Notes: generated by a model not told the origin, from the letters alone. A DNA stretch of 64,000 nucleotides from Apium graveolens (GCF_009905375.1 NC_133652.1:125013205-125077204); one strand, 5' to 3'. Positions 44,499-57,260 are shown, counted from the stretch's first letter. Numbers and translations are program-made.

Positions 44499-47400
44499 CT
44501 AGTTTCTTGAAGGTCTGGATCTTCTTCCAAGCTTTCTGTTGTTTTCATCAATCTGATTTTGGAGCTGCCTGTGGAATTCCAGTTCATCAGATTCTGAGAG
44601 ATTTAGTTTTTCTTGCATTTCCAAGAGAGTCTCATTGCTGGAGATGCTCAGTTGGTCTTCTAATCTGAAGAATCTTCTCACACCTTTGTCATCCATGAAC
44701 TCCATCAGCCAGTAGGGCCTTAGATGCACTCTTCTCCCTGTGAAAGGAATGATTAGAGTTTTTGGGAGTGCATCTTTAGCTCTAACACTCCTTAGTTCTT
44801 CAATCTTCTTCAATACTAGTCTTCTTGCAGTGACATTGAACCCAAAGTTCTTCTTGAAGGATGAATAAACTTTAATCAGTACAGCTTGGCTTTCTTGAAG
44901 AATCTTGTGAAGTGGCCACAGAATCTCCTTTCCTCCTTTGTACTTGAACACTAACCTTTCAGATAGGTTTCTGTATGCATCAATTCCCCTCACTTCATCT
45001 AGTTCATCCAGATAGAGGTTTAGATCAGAATATTCTTTGATGTCACACAAGTACAAGTAGTCTCTCTTATTGACTTTGGGCTGAGCTTTGACTACAAATT
45101 TGGATTTGAGGGGTGACAACTTCACTTTCTTGACTGCCCTTTACTTTGTCCTTTTTGGCTTGCTAAGGATTGGTAGACTGAAGTCAGGAATTGGTATGTT
45201 ATCCCATTATATTGGCTCATCCTTGGGCAGAATAGGTTCACCATGAATATTCCTGTAGGGATCCACCACCCTTATATCTTCAAATACCACAGAGGGCTTT
45301 GATGCTTGAGTTGTAGCTGGTGTGGGTTCCTTAGGAAATTGATCTCCCAATTCCTTGTCAACAATATCCAGTTTCCTTTTTGTTCTTTTAGCCAATTCTT
45401 TCTTCCTTAAAGATTTCTTCTGTTCTTCAACTTGCTCCCTTGATTCAGTAGCTTCAGATGGTTGAGAGGGAATTTGTTGAGATGAACTCACAGCCTGTAG
45501 CTTGGCCAAGATAGCAATCTGCTCTTTCTTTTGTTTAGCCTTCTTTGCATCTAGAATAGCTTGCTTCTTTTCCTGCTTCAATCTGGCTTTTTTTTCTCTT
45601 TGCTTGAGCAAATTGAGGATGTCCAGCTACCACACAATTTTCCTTCCCATTTCTGAATAGCTTAGCAGTCCTCTTTTTAGAAGCTGAATTAGTTGGATCT
45701 TTGTAGAAAACAGTTGATCTTGACAGAAGCTTCTTCTCATCAGGCTTGGGTGTCTCATACACAGTATCCAAGGGGTTCTTCAAGGATGATTTTGAATAGT
45801 TTACCCTTGGTTTAAGAATCATTTCAGCCTTTGGAGACTTGATGCAGGAAGATTGTCCTCTTTCCAGATAGTTTATGCTCATCTCATTCACACTGATTTG
45901 CTTGACTTGAGAGTGATGGATGGCTGACTTAACTGGCTCCTTGACAAGTTGGAACTTCTTCTGTATCTCCTCATCAATCTTCTCCCAGTTGATCAAACTC
46001 AACTTTTCTTTCTCAGTAACTTTCAAGTTTGTTGCTGCTGCTTAAATCAGATCTATACCATCTGCAACTGGAGGCTTAGAGACAGTAATTGATGGCACAA
46101 TTACCTTAGTGATTTGTATCTGAAGCTTCTCCCCCTCACTTGGTCCTTTCTCCCCCTTTTTGTTATCATCAAGTTGAGGAGTCAGGCCTTGTGCTTTAGC
46201 CAGTTGCATTAGAAGATTGGTCTGAGACTGTTGATTTTGAAGAATGGTGGCCACAGAATTTTCAATAACTTGAACTCTGTCTTCCAACTTGAACAGCTTC
46301 TTTTCAGCATCTGATTCTCTTCTCAGTCTCAGTAATAGATCCTGCATGGTACAATATGGCATGACTGAATCCAGCTTCTCAGAATTGTAGGTCTTCAAGT
46401 CAGCTATATCCTTTTTGAGTTCATCTACACTCAGATTATGTCTTAATTGTTGTAGCTTAATTAGATGTAGAGAATCTAGGTGAGCTTGAAGAATAGCCTT
46501 GGTACCAACATTTGAGCTCTTCTGAATGGCCTGTTGGATAGACATGACTTGTTTGACCAATGATACATTGGTGTGGACTCCTTTGTCAAGGCCCATTCAG
46601 GTAAATCTGGAATAGAACTTGGGCCTTCATCTCCCCCTAAGTTCATGCTTCCATCAAATGAAATAGAGTCATCATCATTAGAATTTACTCCAAATTCCTC
46701 AGATGGCTCATCAGCTGTAGGAGGCATTAAACTGACAGCAGTTTTATCCCTTTATAGAGATTCTGAAGTATGCACCAGATTCAAAGTCTTTTCTGCCTCC
46801 TCATTGCCCTGAGCAGCCAACAGTTAATAGGCTGATACAGGATGAGTAAAAGTGTCAGCATCCAAGGAAATGTTATCAATTATAGCTTTGTAATATTGCT
46901 GAAATTGTCTTTCCTTTTCAGCATCATCCACAATCATTGACTCATGAGCAATGGCTGGATCCACCCTTATACCCTCTGTACCTGCTTTTCTCTCATGTTC
47001 TCTCTTTTGTTGCATCAGGGTCTCACCCTGGCTCCCCACCCTGACACCCTCACCTTCACCTACTAAGGTGGGACTCCTCTCACTCCCTTTTGGCAATCCT
47101 GAATAAATGGATTGCTGATTTTCACTCATTTCCTCTCCTTTTGCCTGGGAGCAACCCAGCCTCTCACTCAAGATACTCTCCTCTCTCAGTCCTAAGAGTG
47201 ACTGTACAACCACTAAATCTTCTGCACTTAAAATAATTGAAGTTTGAAGTTGTGCAGAGATACTCGATGGATGAGTGATATCCATCGAGTGAGTGGTAAT
47301 GCTATCCGACGGATAACTGCTGTTAGGCTTATCCGTCGGGATACAATCACTACTCGACAGATGAGCTATATTCGTCGAGAGAATAGAAATGTATGAGTTG

Positions 47401-49019
47401 GGAAGAGAAACTATTGTTGACTCTGTGCTGATTGAAGATATTTGGGGCACAGATGTCATAATAGTTTCTGAAAGAATTGGCAAGTGAGCCAACAAATCAT
47501 CTAAAAGATGATGCTCACTTGTACTGAATTTTGGCTTCCCCGACAGAGTTATAGAAGGGGAATCAGGAATTGAAGTGTTTATCATATCCACTTCCAGAGA
47601 GTTTGTTGGTGAGTATGGTGTATGATAACTAGAGATTTTGGCTGTGACTCCACATTTATTGGAGCCACATCAAACTGAATTTGAGAGAGTGCATGGATTG
47701 TGTCTTTAGCACCAGTTTGCATTGTGTGTGCCCTGTGCATCCCCAGAGGTTTTAGATTTCTTCTTTCTTGTATAAGTTTGGGGTGAGCTTGTGTCCCTAA
47801 CCCTTTTGGCCTGTGCTCTTGGATGAGAGCTTTGTTTAATAACTACATCCTTTTGGGCGGATGCAGCTAGAAGTGAGCTTTTGTCCTTTTTAAGCACTAC
47901 AGTTTGTTGGGAAACTGCAGTGTGGCTAGGCTGGGATACACTCAACTCTCCAACCTTATTCTTGGGGTTTCTTTGATGTTCACCCCTTTCCTCACCTAAC
48001 TTACCCTCCTTCACACTCCCCTCTTTGGCTTTGGTAGATTTTTCAACTGGTACCTTTTAAGAGATACCAGAGGGGGTTTTCTTTGATTTGGATTTGGAAA
48101 TAGTAGTAGGTTTGGCAGCTTTGGTAGGCAACTATTTGGTCATTGGTATAGTTGCCATAGCTACTCCTGAACTCAAAGAAATTGTGGAGGTTGGAATAGT
48201 TGTAAGGATGGATGAACTTACCTCACTTACCTGAGGTGCCTGCATTACAGGAAAGTAGAACATTGGCACATCCTTGTGATGGTTGGCCCTGTTCAGATCT
48301 GCAATGATCCTCCTCTCTTGAACCCAACAATCCAGTTTGTTATTAGGGTTCTCAAGAACCATTTCTTCACAGAGGTGGTTAGCCAATAACATAAAAAATC
48401 TGGCATAATAAACATTCTTCCCTCTTTTATTTAGCTCTCCTAATTTGTATCCTAACTCAAATATGATAAGGTCACTGAAGTTGTAAAATTTATCTGTAAC
48501 TAGCATGCATAGCATGTTAAGCATGGAAATATTCACTAAATCAAAATTGCTGATTTTTCCAGAGAAAACCTTAGTAACTACATCACACATGAAACTCCAT
48601 TCCTTCCTAAGACCCATTCTCCTAATATCACTCATTTTAGAAGTGGAAAATGCATAGTGAATGGAATTAAGCATATTGATAATATCAGTGTCAGTGTGTG
48701 GTGAGGTCACATTATTATCAAGTATTTTGAAACATGATTTTATCACATCACTATTGATACAGAATTCTTTACCTTTAATGGTTAGAGTGATGGTCTTATC
48801 TGTAGAGTTGTAGGTAGCAGTGGTCCACATCTCATCAACAACTTTACAAAAGATTGTGGGTGATTCCAACATAGCGTAATTGAGCTTGCAGTTCTTCACA
48901 AAGTCCATCATCTTGTGGTAGTCCTCTGATTGCTGAATACCCTTATTGACCAATGCAGTGAAATTGTTCTTCTCATAAATGAATCCAGTTTGAGACATTA
49001 TCTTTACTACAGGTGCCAT
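44499..49019 (-). pseudogene. Broken env-like ORF of Sirevirus B (about 1500 codons)
   Basis: Begins with ATG at 49019. The first 295 codons are open and carry the conserved domain shared with A at nearly the same residue numbers: R-K-E-W-S-F near 138-143, S-N-F-D near 157-160, V-Y-Y-A-R-F near 203-208. Further open pieces follow (48014-47706, 47591-46824, 46727-46476, 46596-46042, 46026-45535, 45611-45207, 45125-44499), with stops between them and two changes of frame (near 46600 and near 45570). A coiled-coil-like part and a K-K-G-E-K motif (about 46150) correspond to those in A. The last piece has a basic start and a charged helical end. Function unknown. Confidence 0.75.
46148..46162 (-). 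other. Internal polypurine-like tract in env-like region (B)
   Basis: Element-sense CAAAAAGGGGGAGAA, at the K-K-G-E-K codons. A second GGGGGAGAAG follows about 25 bp downstream (about 46127-46136). Conserved with 2116-2131 in A although the surrounding protein has diverged. Confidence 0.6.
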
Positions 49020-49137
49020 TGTTAGAGAATGAAAGCTTGAAGAGAAGGAGAGTAATTGCTTGAGAGAGAATGAAATTAGAGCAGTTGAATTTAAGAATGA
49101 TAAAAGAAAACAATTGCAATGAAATAAGCTTTTATAC

Positions 49138-49148
49138 TATCTCAAAAA
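49138..49148 (-). promoter_or_regulatory. TATA-like box of the env-like region (B)
   Basis: Element-sense AGTATAAAAGC, about 120 bp before the ATG at 49019, followed by a leader rich in CT. The matching place in A also has a TATA-like box. Confidence 0.5.
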
Positions 49149-49229
49149 TAACTGATGAAAATAATAAAGTAAAGTAAATTAACCAATAGAAAATTGCCTA
49201 AAATAGCCGTTTAAAAATAAACTGTAAAA

Positions 49230-49440
49230 ATTCCACCCTTTATCCGTCGTGTAATGCTTAAAAACTATAAGTATACTCGATGGATAATGTACAGGGAATT
49301 AACGGATGAGATTAAGACAATTCGACGGATGAGGATAAACTGTTATCTGTCGAGTTTTAAAAGATTCCAGAAAAGTATATCGATGGATGACTAAACTCGA
49401 TGGATAAGGGTCATCCGTCGAGATGTAAATTTTGACTTAG
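49230..49440. repeat. Cluster of the B-family motif between pol and env
   Basis: At least seven copies or near copies of ATCCGTCGA or its complement in about 200 bp, in both orientations (for example TTATCCGTCG at 49241, CGACGGATGAG near 49322, TCATCCGTCGAG near 49410). No ORF here. Confidence 0.75.
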
Positions 49441-49537
49441 CCAAAATTTCATCCAAGACTGAAAAATCAATTAAATTTCTGGCTACATGACAACTTGCAA
49501 AATAACTCAGATAAATTTAAGAGTAATTAAGCATACC

Positions 49538-52500
49538 TTACTCACTTACCAACCATGAAAAGGTGGATTCATCCAGTGGCTTGGTAAAGATATCTGCAAG
49601 TTGCTTCTCACTTGGAACAAAATGTAGTTCCACAGTACCATTCATCACATGTTCCCTTATGAAATGGTACTTGATATCTATGTGCTTTGTCCTTGAATAT
49701 TGCACTGGATTTTCAGTGATGACAATTGCACTTGTGTTATCACAGAAAATAGGAATTCTCTCAACTTGCAAACCATAGTCTAGCAATTGATTTTTCATCC
49801 ATAAAATATGTGCACAGCAACTGCCAGCAGCAATATATTCAGCTTCAGCTGTAGAAGTGGACACTGAATTTTGCTATTTACTGAACCAGGACACAAGCTT
49901 ATTTCCTAGAAATTGACAGGTTCATGTTGTGCTCTTTCTATCAATTCTACAACCTGCATAATCTGCATCTGAATAACCAGTTAGATCAAAACCAGAATCT
50001 CTAGGGTACCAAATGCCAAGGTTTGGTGTTCTCTTGAGATATCTGAAAATTCTCTTAATAGCTATCAAGTGAGATTCTCTAGGATCAGCCTGAAATCTAG
50101 CACATAAATATGTAGCAAATATTATATCTGGCCTACTAGCTGTTAAGTACAGAAGTGAGCCAACCATGCCTCTATAACTTGAAATATCCACAGACTTTTC
50201 AGTAGTGTTTAATTCAAGCTTAGTTGAGTGGCCATGGGAGTTTTTGCAGATGTGCAATCCATTATATCAAACTTCTTTAAAAGATCAAAAATATATTTAG
50301 TTTGACTAATGAATATTCCATCACTAACTTGCTTAACTTGTAAACCAAGAAAGTAAGTTAGTTCTCCCATCATACTCATTTCATACTTACTTTGCATCAA
50401 TTTGGCAAACTTTTTGCAAAGTTTCTCATCTGTAGAGCCAAAAATAATATCATCTACATAAACTTGAACAAGTATACTAGAGCCATTAAAATTTGTGAAA
50501 AATAAAGTTTTATCTACAGTACCTCTTGTGAAGTGATTTTCCAAAAGGAACTTTGATAAAGTGTCATACCAGGCTCTAGGTGCTTGCTTCAGTCCATAAA
50601 GTGCTTTCAGAAGATAATAGACATACTCTGGAAAATTTGGATCTTCAAAACCAGGAGGTTAACTGACATATACTTCTTCCTCCAAATCTCCATTCAGAAA
50701 GGCACTTTCGACAAATATTTGATAGACCTTGAAATTGGCATGGGCTGCATAGGCTAAGAAGATTCTGATGGCTTCAAGTCTTGTAACAGGAGCAAATGTT
50801 TCATCAAAATCTATTCCTTCTTGCTGACAATAGCCCTTAGCAACCAATCTAGCTTTGTTCCTGACTACTATGCCATTTTCATCCATCTTGTTTCTGAATA
50901 CCCACTTGGTGTCTATTGGATTCTTTCCTTTAGGTTTGGGTACCAGCTTTCATAAATTATTCCTTTCAAATTGGTTTAGCTCCTCCTGCATAGCTAAAAT
51001 CCAATCAGTATCCAACAAAGCTTCTTCTACCTTCTTTGGTTCTTCCTTTGACAGAAAGCTGTTGTATAGACATTCTTCCTGAGTTGCTCTTCTTGTTTGA
51101 ACACTAGAAGAAACATCACCAATGATAAGCTCAAAGGGGTGATCTTTTGTCCATTTCCTTTGTTGAAGTAGATTAGCTCCGGATGAAGAGACTTCATAGT
51201 TCTCTTGATGTGTGATTGAGTTTTGATTGCTAGAAACTCCCCCTGAGTTTGTGGATCTTTGATTTGAGAAAGGGGAACTTTCTATAGGTGATCTGTCTTG
51301 ACCTCCTGCTCCTTTTGATAACCCGACGGATGGTGAATTTTGAGTACCGATGGATGAGGCAGGATGTCTTCCGACGGATAACGCAGATTTCCTTCCGAAG
51401 GATGAAGCATTATGCAACTCGACAGATGTTGAGTTTTATGCTTCATTGGTAGTAGATTTGTCTGCATTATCCTTGGACACTGTTTCTTGATCACTTTCAT
51501 CATCACTGTCATCACTAACCATCTCCACATTGTCGAATTTGAGGCTCTCATGGTAATCTCCATCTTTCAGTCCTTCAATCTTTTTATCATCAAACACAAC
51601 ATGTATGGATTCCACAACAATGTTGGTTCTTAGATTGTAGACTCTATATGCTTTACCAACAGCATATCCAACAAAAATTCTTTCATCTGCTTTAGCATCA
51701 AACTTCCCATTTTGATCAGTTTAATTTCTCAGCATATAGCATTTGCAGCCAAAGACATGAAGAAATTTTAGAGTTGGCTTCTTATTCTTGAACAATTGAT
51801 AGGGAGTCATGCATCTTGCTTGATTAACCAGAGAAATATTATGAGTGTAGCATGCAGTATTTACAGCTTCAGCCCAGAAATATGTTGGTAGTTTAGATTC
51901 TTCAAGCATTGTCCTTGCAGCTTCAATAAATGATCTGTTCTTTCTTTCCACTACTCCATTCTGTTATGGAGTCCTTGCTGCTGAAAACTCATGCAGAATC
52001 CCATTTTCCTCACAAAATGCTCTCATGACAGAATTCTTGAACTCAGTTCCATTGTCACTCTTGATTCTTCTAACTTTAAAGTCAGGATGATTGTTGACTT
52101 GCCTTATGTGATTGATGATGATTTCACTAGCCTCATCTTTAGACTTTAGGAAATATGTCCAAGAGAACTTTGAGAAATCATCTACAATTACTAGGCAAAA
52201 TCTTTTCCTTGAGATGGACAATACATTGACTAGTCCAAATAAATACATGTGAAGCAGTTGCAAAGGTTCTTCAATTGTTGAATCAAGTTTCTTCCTGAAT
52301 GATGCTTTGATCTGCTTCCCTTTTTGGCAGGCATCACACAGTCCATCCTTTGAAAACTCCACTAGAGGAATGCCTCTTACCAGTTCTTTCTTTACCAGCT
52401 CATTCATGGTCTTGAAGTTTAAATGGGATAACTTCTTGTGCGATACCAACTTTCATCCTGACTTGCTTTACTGAGAAGACAAGTTATAGATTCTGATTTA

Positions 52501-52862
52501 GTTGAGTTGAAATCAGCTAGGTACACATTTCCTCTTCTCACACCAGTGAGAACCACTTTGTTACTTCTTTTATTAGTCACAACACAGGCTTCTGAGTTGA
52601 AGGTTACTGAATTGCCTTTGTCACAAAGCTAGCTGATACTCAACAGATTGTGTTTGAGACCATCCACTAAGGCAACCTCCTCAATAATGACATTGTCCTT
52701 TGAAATCAAGCCATATCCAACAGTATAACCCTTGTTGTCATCTCCAAAAGTAATACTTGGGCCAGCTCTCTCCTTAAACTCTGTGAGCAGGGTAGAATCA
52801 CCAGTCATGTGTCTTGAACAACCACTATCCAAGTACCAAAGATTCTTTCTGTTTTCCTGCAC
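49538..52862 (-). pseudogene. Broken pol of Sirevirus B
   Basis: Protease start with L-D-S-G-C-S-R-H-M-T-G (52862-52629), integrase zinc-binding and core parts (52449-51964, 51951-51721), Ser-rich linker (51563-50950), RT (50886-50659 and 50544-50209, with Y-V-D-D), RNase H (50257-49922 and 49864-49538). At least five stops and two or three frame changes. Stops at 51964-51966 and 50659-50661 lie where CAA (Gln) is expected (P-Q-Q-N-G and Q-P-P-G-F motifs), so they are C-to-T changes. No functional enzyme can be made. Confidence 0.9.
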
Positions 52863-52876
52863 ACATCAAAATCAAA

Positions 52877-55083
52877 TCAAGTTAATTTTGGTACCCAAGT
52901 TTCCTTGGGTCCTGCCTTGTTAGCTTTCTTTTTCTGTTTCTTAGGTCTTATCTCATTTGACTTAGGAATTTTAGATTCATCCTTAGTCATATTAGCAAAC
53001 TGTGCATTCATGTTCTGTGTAGGCATAGCATGAACAGGCATGGGAGGCATGGCATTCATGTTAGGAAATTGAGACTAAACAGACATGGGAGTAGGCATGG
53101 CAGATTTGCAATTAACAGATAAATGATTTACACTACCACACTTGACACAGATTTTTCTAGGAGCATATTTATCAGGTGTGTAGCATTCCTATTGTTTTTC
53201 CTTTTAGTCTCTGTTTTTACCTCAATTTTCTCAAGTCTGTCACTTAACTGTTTGACAGTCATGTGACCAACATTAGCCTTTTTCCCTTTCTTAGCTTGAC
53301 TTGACTCTCCTGAAACAAAGTTCTTGGAAATAGACCCATACTTTTCATTTAGCTTGATTAATTTGTCTTTGCTAATGGGTTTGCTTACAGCCGACGGATG
53401 AGGATTTTTATCATTCGACGGATAACACTTTTTGTTATCCGACGGATAGTCCTCATCATCCGTCGAGTCTACATCTGTCAGCAACCCATCTACCAAAATA
53501 GGTTCTAGTTTCTCCTTATTCTTTTTCCAGGCTTCATCACAAAAAGACTCAATTCCTTGAACCTTGGTGATTTAAGCATGAACATCCCTAGATGTTTTCC
53601 ATGCTTTAATCACCTCTTGTTCACGCTCGAGCTGCTTCTTCAAAATTTCTTCCTTTTTCAAGGACTCTATTAATTCCTCCTTGGCAATCTTACACTCAAT
53701 TTTTAGTTTCTCAAACTCAACAAACTGAGACTCAAGCACATTGTTCCTCTCACTTAAAAACAAATTGTTTTCATTAATTTTAGCATTTTCTTTAGTGAGA
53801 GACTTAAGTGTAACACGCAAATGATACAATTATGTAGACATGTCAGTTATGGCATTATTACACTCAGCTTTAGATAAATGTGCAAGGTTTATAGTGATTA
53901 CCTGATTGCTTGAGGAACTTGTCTCTGTTTCATCAGACTTGGCCATTAGGGCTAGATTGACATAGCTGACATCTTCATCTTCATCCAAACCATCTGCTGC
54001 CCGGTCATTTTCTTGTGTAATAAAAGCCCTTTCCTTTTGTTTGAGTAGATCAAAATATTTTTGCTTATAATCCACAGACTCAAACTTTTTCTTACTGGAA
54101 TCTGACTTTCTACACTCATTGACAAAAAGCCCTGCCAAGCCACATTTGAAACATTTGAATTTTGACTTATCCACCATGTTTCTATTTGGCTTGGCTGCTC
54201 CAAAGTTCTTCTTGAACTTGAGCTTGGCAAATCTCCTGGAAAGAAATGCTAGGTGCTCATCAATGTCCTCCATGTCATCTTGGCTCAATGAATTTTCACT
54301 TTCTACTGCAAGCCCCTTTCCCTTGTTCTCACAGACCTTTGAAGTTGATTCAACAGCTTCCATCTTCACTTCCTTCTCCTTTTCCAACTCAGCAACTAGT
54401 GCAATGGATCCTCCTTTCTTCTTTCCTCTCTCCATCCTTTCATCCTGCTCTATTTCAAGCTCATAGGTTTTCAGGATGCCATACAGTCTCTCCAAAGTAA
54501 ACTCCTTATAATCTTGTGAGTTTCTTAATGAGACTGTCATTGGTTTCCGTTCCTTTGGAAGAGATCTAAGGAATTTCAGATTAGAGTCTTTAGTCTGATA
54601 GACTCTCCCATGTAACTTAAGAGCATTTAGTATTTTTTGAAACCTACTAAAAATATCAGTGAGAGACTCACTTTCCTCATTGTGAAAATGCTCATATTGC
54701 TGAATCAAGAGCTGCATCTTATTTTCTCTAACTTCCTCAGTGCCATCACAGATTATCTGTATAGTATCCCAGACTTCCTTGGCAGTTTTGCAGTTGATAA
54801 TGTTGTCAAACATGTCTGCATCAACTCCATTAAACAGAATATTCATGGCCTTTTTATCCTTACTGACTTGTTCAATGTCAGGATCAGACCATTCATGCCT
54901 TGGCTTGGAAACTGATGGCTCGTTTCATGTTGCAGCTCTCATTCGAACATGAGGGTCTCTTTCTATGCAGTCCACATAGGCCTCATCTTGAGAAAGCATA
55001 TGAAGATGCATCTTTACCTTCCAATGATGGTAATTATCTTTATCTAGAAAAGGAATCTTGACTCCGACATCCTTCTTGTTCAT
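52877..55083 (-). pseudogene. Broken gag of Sirevirus B
   Basis: ATG at 55083. The frame is interrupted by TGA at 54927-54925, TAA at 53832-53830, TAA at 53574-53572 and a later stop near 53128 with a frame change; the last piece ends at 52877. The capsid-like part is recognisable (Y-H-H-W-K-V-K-M-H-L at the start, then the helical UBN2-like region). The first zinc knuckle near 54130 has lost its His (C-F-K-C-G-L-A-G-L-F); a second, C-V-K-C-x4-H-x4-C near 53110-53150, is intact but in the shifted part. Linker codons include repeated Y-P-S and H-P-S encoded by the ATCCGTCGA motif (53390-53470). Confidence 0.88.
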
Positions 55084-55130
55084 CTTGCTAAATTGTTTTG
55101 ATCTTTAAACTCTTTGTAGATTAAGAGCTT

Positions 55131-55142
55131 GCTCTGATACCA
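55131..55142 (-). other. Primer-binding site of Sirevirus B
   Basis: Element-sense TGGTATCAGAGC, two bases inside the 5' LTR; complement of initiator tRNA-Met. Confidence 0.93.
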
Positions 55143-55144
55143 AC

Positions 55145-56168
55145 TGTTAGTCCCTTAACAATATAGCAAGAATTATAGAAGGGGGGTTGAATGGAATTCT
55201 TGAACCTTTTTCTTAAAATAAAAATGTTCAAACTCGAATATAGATATAAGTGTTTTGATTAGCACAATGCGGAATAAAAACTTAAGTGAATCAAAACATA
55301 AGTAATTAAAAACAAGAGTCTTTAAAAATTTCTGGTGGATTTAAACAATTCCACCAGAGATATATATTATATCGAGAGAACTCTGTGTGCAAGAATGCTC
55401 ACAGCTGCTTACAAATTTGAACTACTGAGAATACAGAGAAATGCTAATGATTCTGCTTACAAATGTTTCTCACCTTTTTTTTGTATCTCAGATCTTAGAT
55501 TCTATTTGCTACTTCTTGGTTTATATAATACCAAGATTACAAAGTCAAAAGACAGGATCATTATAAAAACTATCGGGTCTAATGCTTTGTTACTTTGTTC
55601 TCTATTACCCAGTTAATAGGCTTCCTCATTCCATTTGCATACACTTCGACGCATGTGCCCAGTTGTCACTGTCAACTAATATTTGAATTCTTTATCCATT
55701 GAGTACATGATCATCCGTCGACTTTATGATCATCCATTGATGGCTTCATTGATCATCCGTCGACTGCTATATAAAACATCCGTTGATAGCCATTTGATCA
55801 TCTGTCGATGGCTTTGTTAATCATTCGTCGGTAGCTATTTTGGCACTTGACTTCAATTCATTTATGCAGAATTACAAGACATCATCTATGTACAATTAAT
55901 CAACCTATTTTGCATATCTAGTTAAAGTCAACATGACTTATATGCTACTACAGAATCTATACAAAGGTGTATGCAGAAATGTGCTACAGACTCATTATTA
56001 CATAAGCTACTCACTCGATGGATAATAAGTCATCATCCGTCTGGACTATAATGAGTTATCCGTCGAGACTATAATTCTTATCCGTCGAGTGCTACATTAT
56101 TTCACTAAGTAAAATCTACTTAGGTGTTTTGTTTATGAAATCATCAAGTACACAACATATGCACAACA
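55145..56168 (-). repeat. Sirevirus B 5' LTR
   Basis: Pair of the LTR at 43288-44311. Roughly 30 differences by eye, many of them C/T or G/A. TATA-like box near 55520-55532. Motif clusters near 55700-55830 and 56015-56093. Confidence 0.95.
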
Positions 56169-57216
56169 GTAACGCCCCCAAATCCGGGGTCAGGAATCTG
56201 GGTCGTCACGCAGTCCTTCAATCATGTGTAACCTGTATTAACTCAATAATCCAATAACTCTATATCACAGACCCCCAATCTCACACACACACAAAAGTTA
56301 TAGCCTTAGAAATGATGTACACAATGTAACCGGCCTTTATTACAACTTGAATGTACTTTACAAGATCTTAAACAATTATTCGTAACCTCTACATGAAGTC
56401 ACAATAATTACTATTAACACCTCATACCTATCTGGATACTCTGGTCCACCTGACACAAAGCTGTAAGGGTTTCTCCCCACGACTGCAAGCGACTAAGTCC
56501 CACATCGGCATACTATTTATCTGTAGTGTTGTGACATTTAAAGAAATCAAGAGCGGGCAATGATGCTCAGCCATAATGTATGAAATAGTTGGAAAATAAC
56601 TGTTAAAATAATACTCTGTAGTATAATATGATGATTTGAAAACTTGGTGATATACACCTTTTTCTCTTTAAATCAAATCAGATATTTTATATATATCAAA
56701 ATATCTTTACAAAGCTCTCGATAGTATTATGTACTCAGGAGAATCAATCTCTTGGTGTTATACACCTCTTTTTAAAATAATATTTTCGATTGACTTATTA
56801 GTTTACAAATACCTTAATGGTAAACCCAGCACCTAGGCTTGGGTTATGGTATTGCATCTCAATTCTAATTGGAAGAATATAGGACATTCACCGGAGCCAC
56901 CGCATACGATGATCAATCGTAATACGGAAATCTGTAACCTTTTCTACTAGTAGGAGGATGACTTCCAAACTCCTTGTTATCTCCCTGACCGCATACGGGC
57001 TATGTGTCCCATTTTGGGTATACACACACTTCGCAGTTCCTTAGGTACACATGGTACTGTCTCCTACGGTACTGGCAGTCTCCCCAGTACACGAAGTACT
57101 GGTTCTCTACCCCTCCCTTGTACTTTAAGAAATCCTATCATATCTCAAAAACTCGAATCACATCGAAGTTTTCCAAGCGTTTTGATTGTTGATAGGCACA
57201 GCTCATCTCGTGTGTG

Positions 57217-57221
<5 letters not shown>

Positions 57222-57259
<38 letters not shown>
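57222..57259. repeat. (TA)n microsatellite
   Basis: About 19 uninterrupted TA units inside gypsy LTR E, preceded by a short TG run. Confidence 0.95.

Positions 57260-57260
<1 letters not shown>

Larger units (their letters stand above)
43288..56168 (-). mobile_element. Sirevirus B: complete but degenerate Ty1/copia element, 12,881 bp
   Basis: Two LTRs of about 1024 bp, iMet primer site, gag, pol, env-like region, polypurine tract and a perfect 5-bp target duplication. All three coding regions contain stops and frameshifts, so it cannot make its own proteins. The LTRs differ at roughly 30 positions by eye, so it is older than A. Family B differs from A in LTR sequence and in its repeated motif (TCATCCGTCGA). 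Confidence 0.95.

Noticed and set aside
57002..57223. 73-codon ORF in gypsy LTR E
   Set aside because: Overlaps an equally open frame, lies in LTR sequence and ends in the (TA)n tract.
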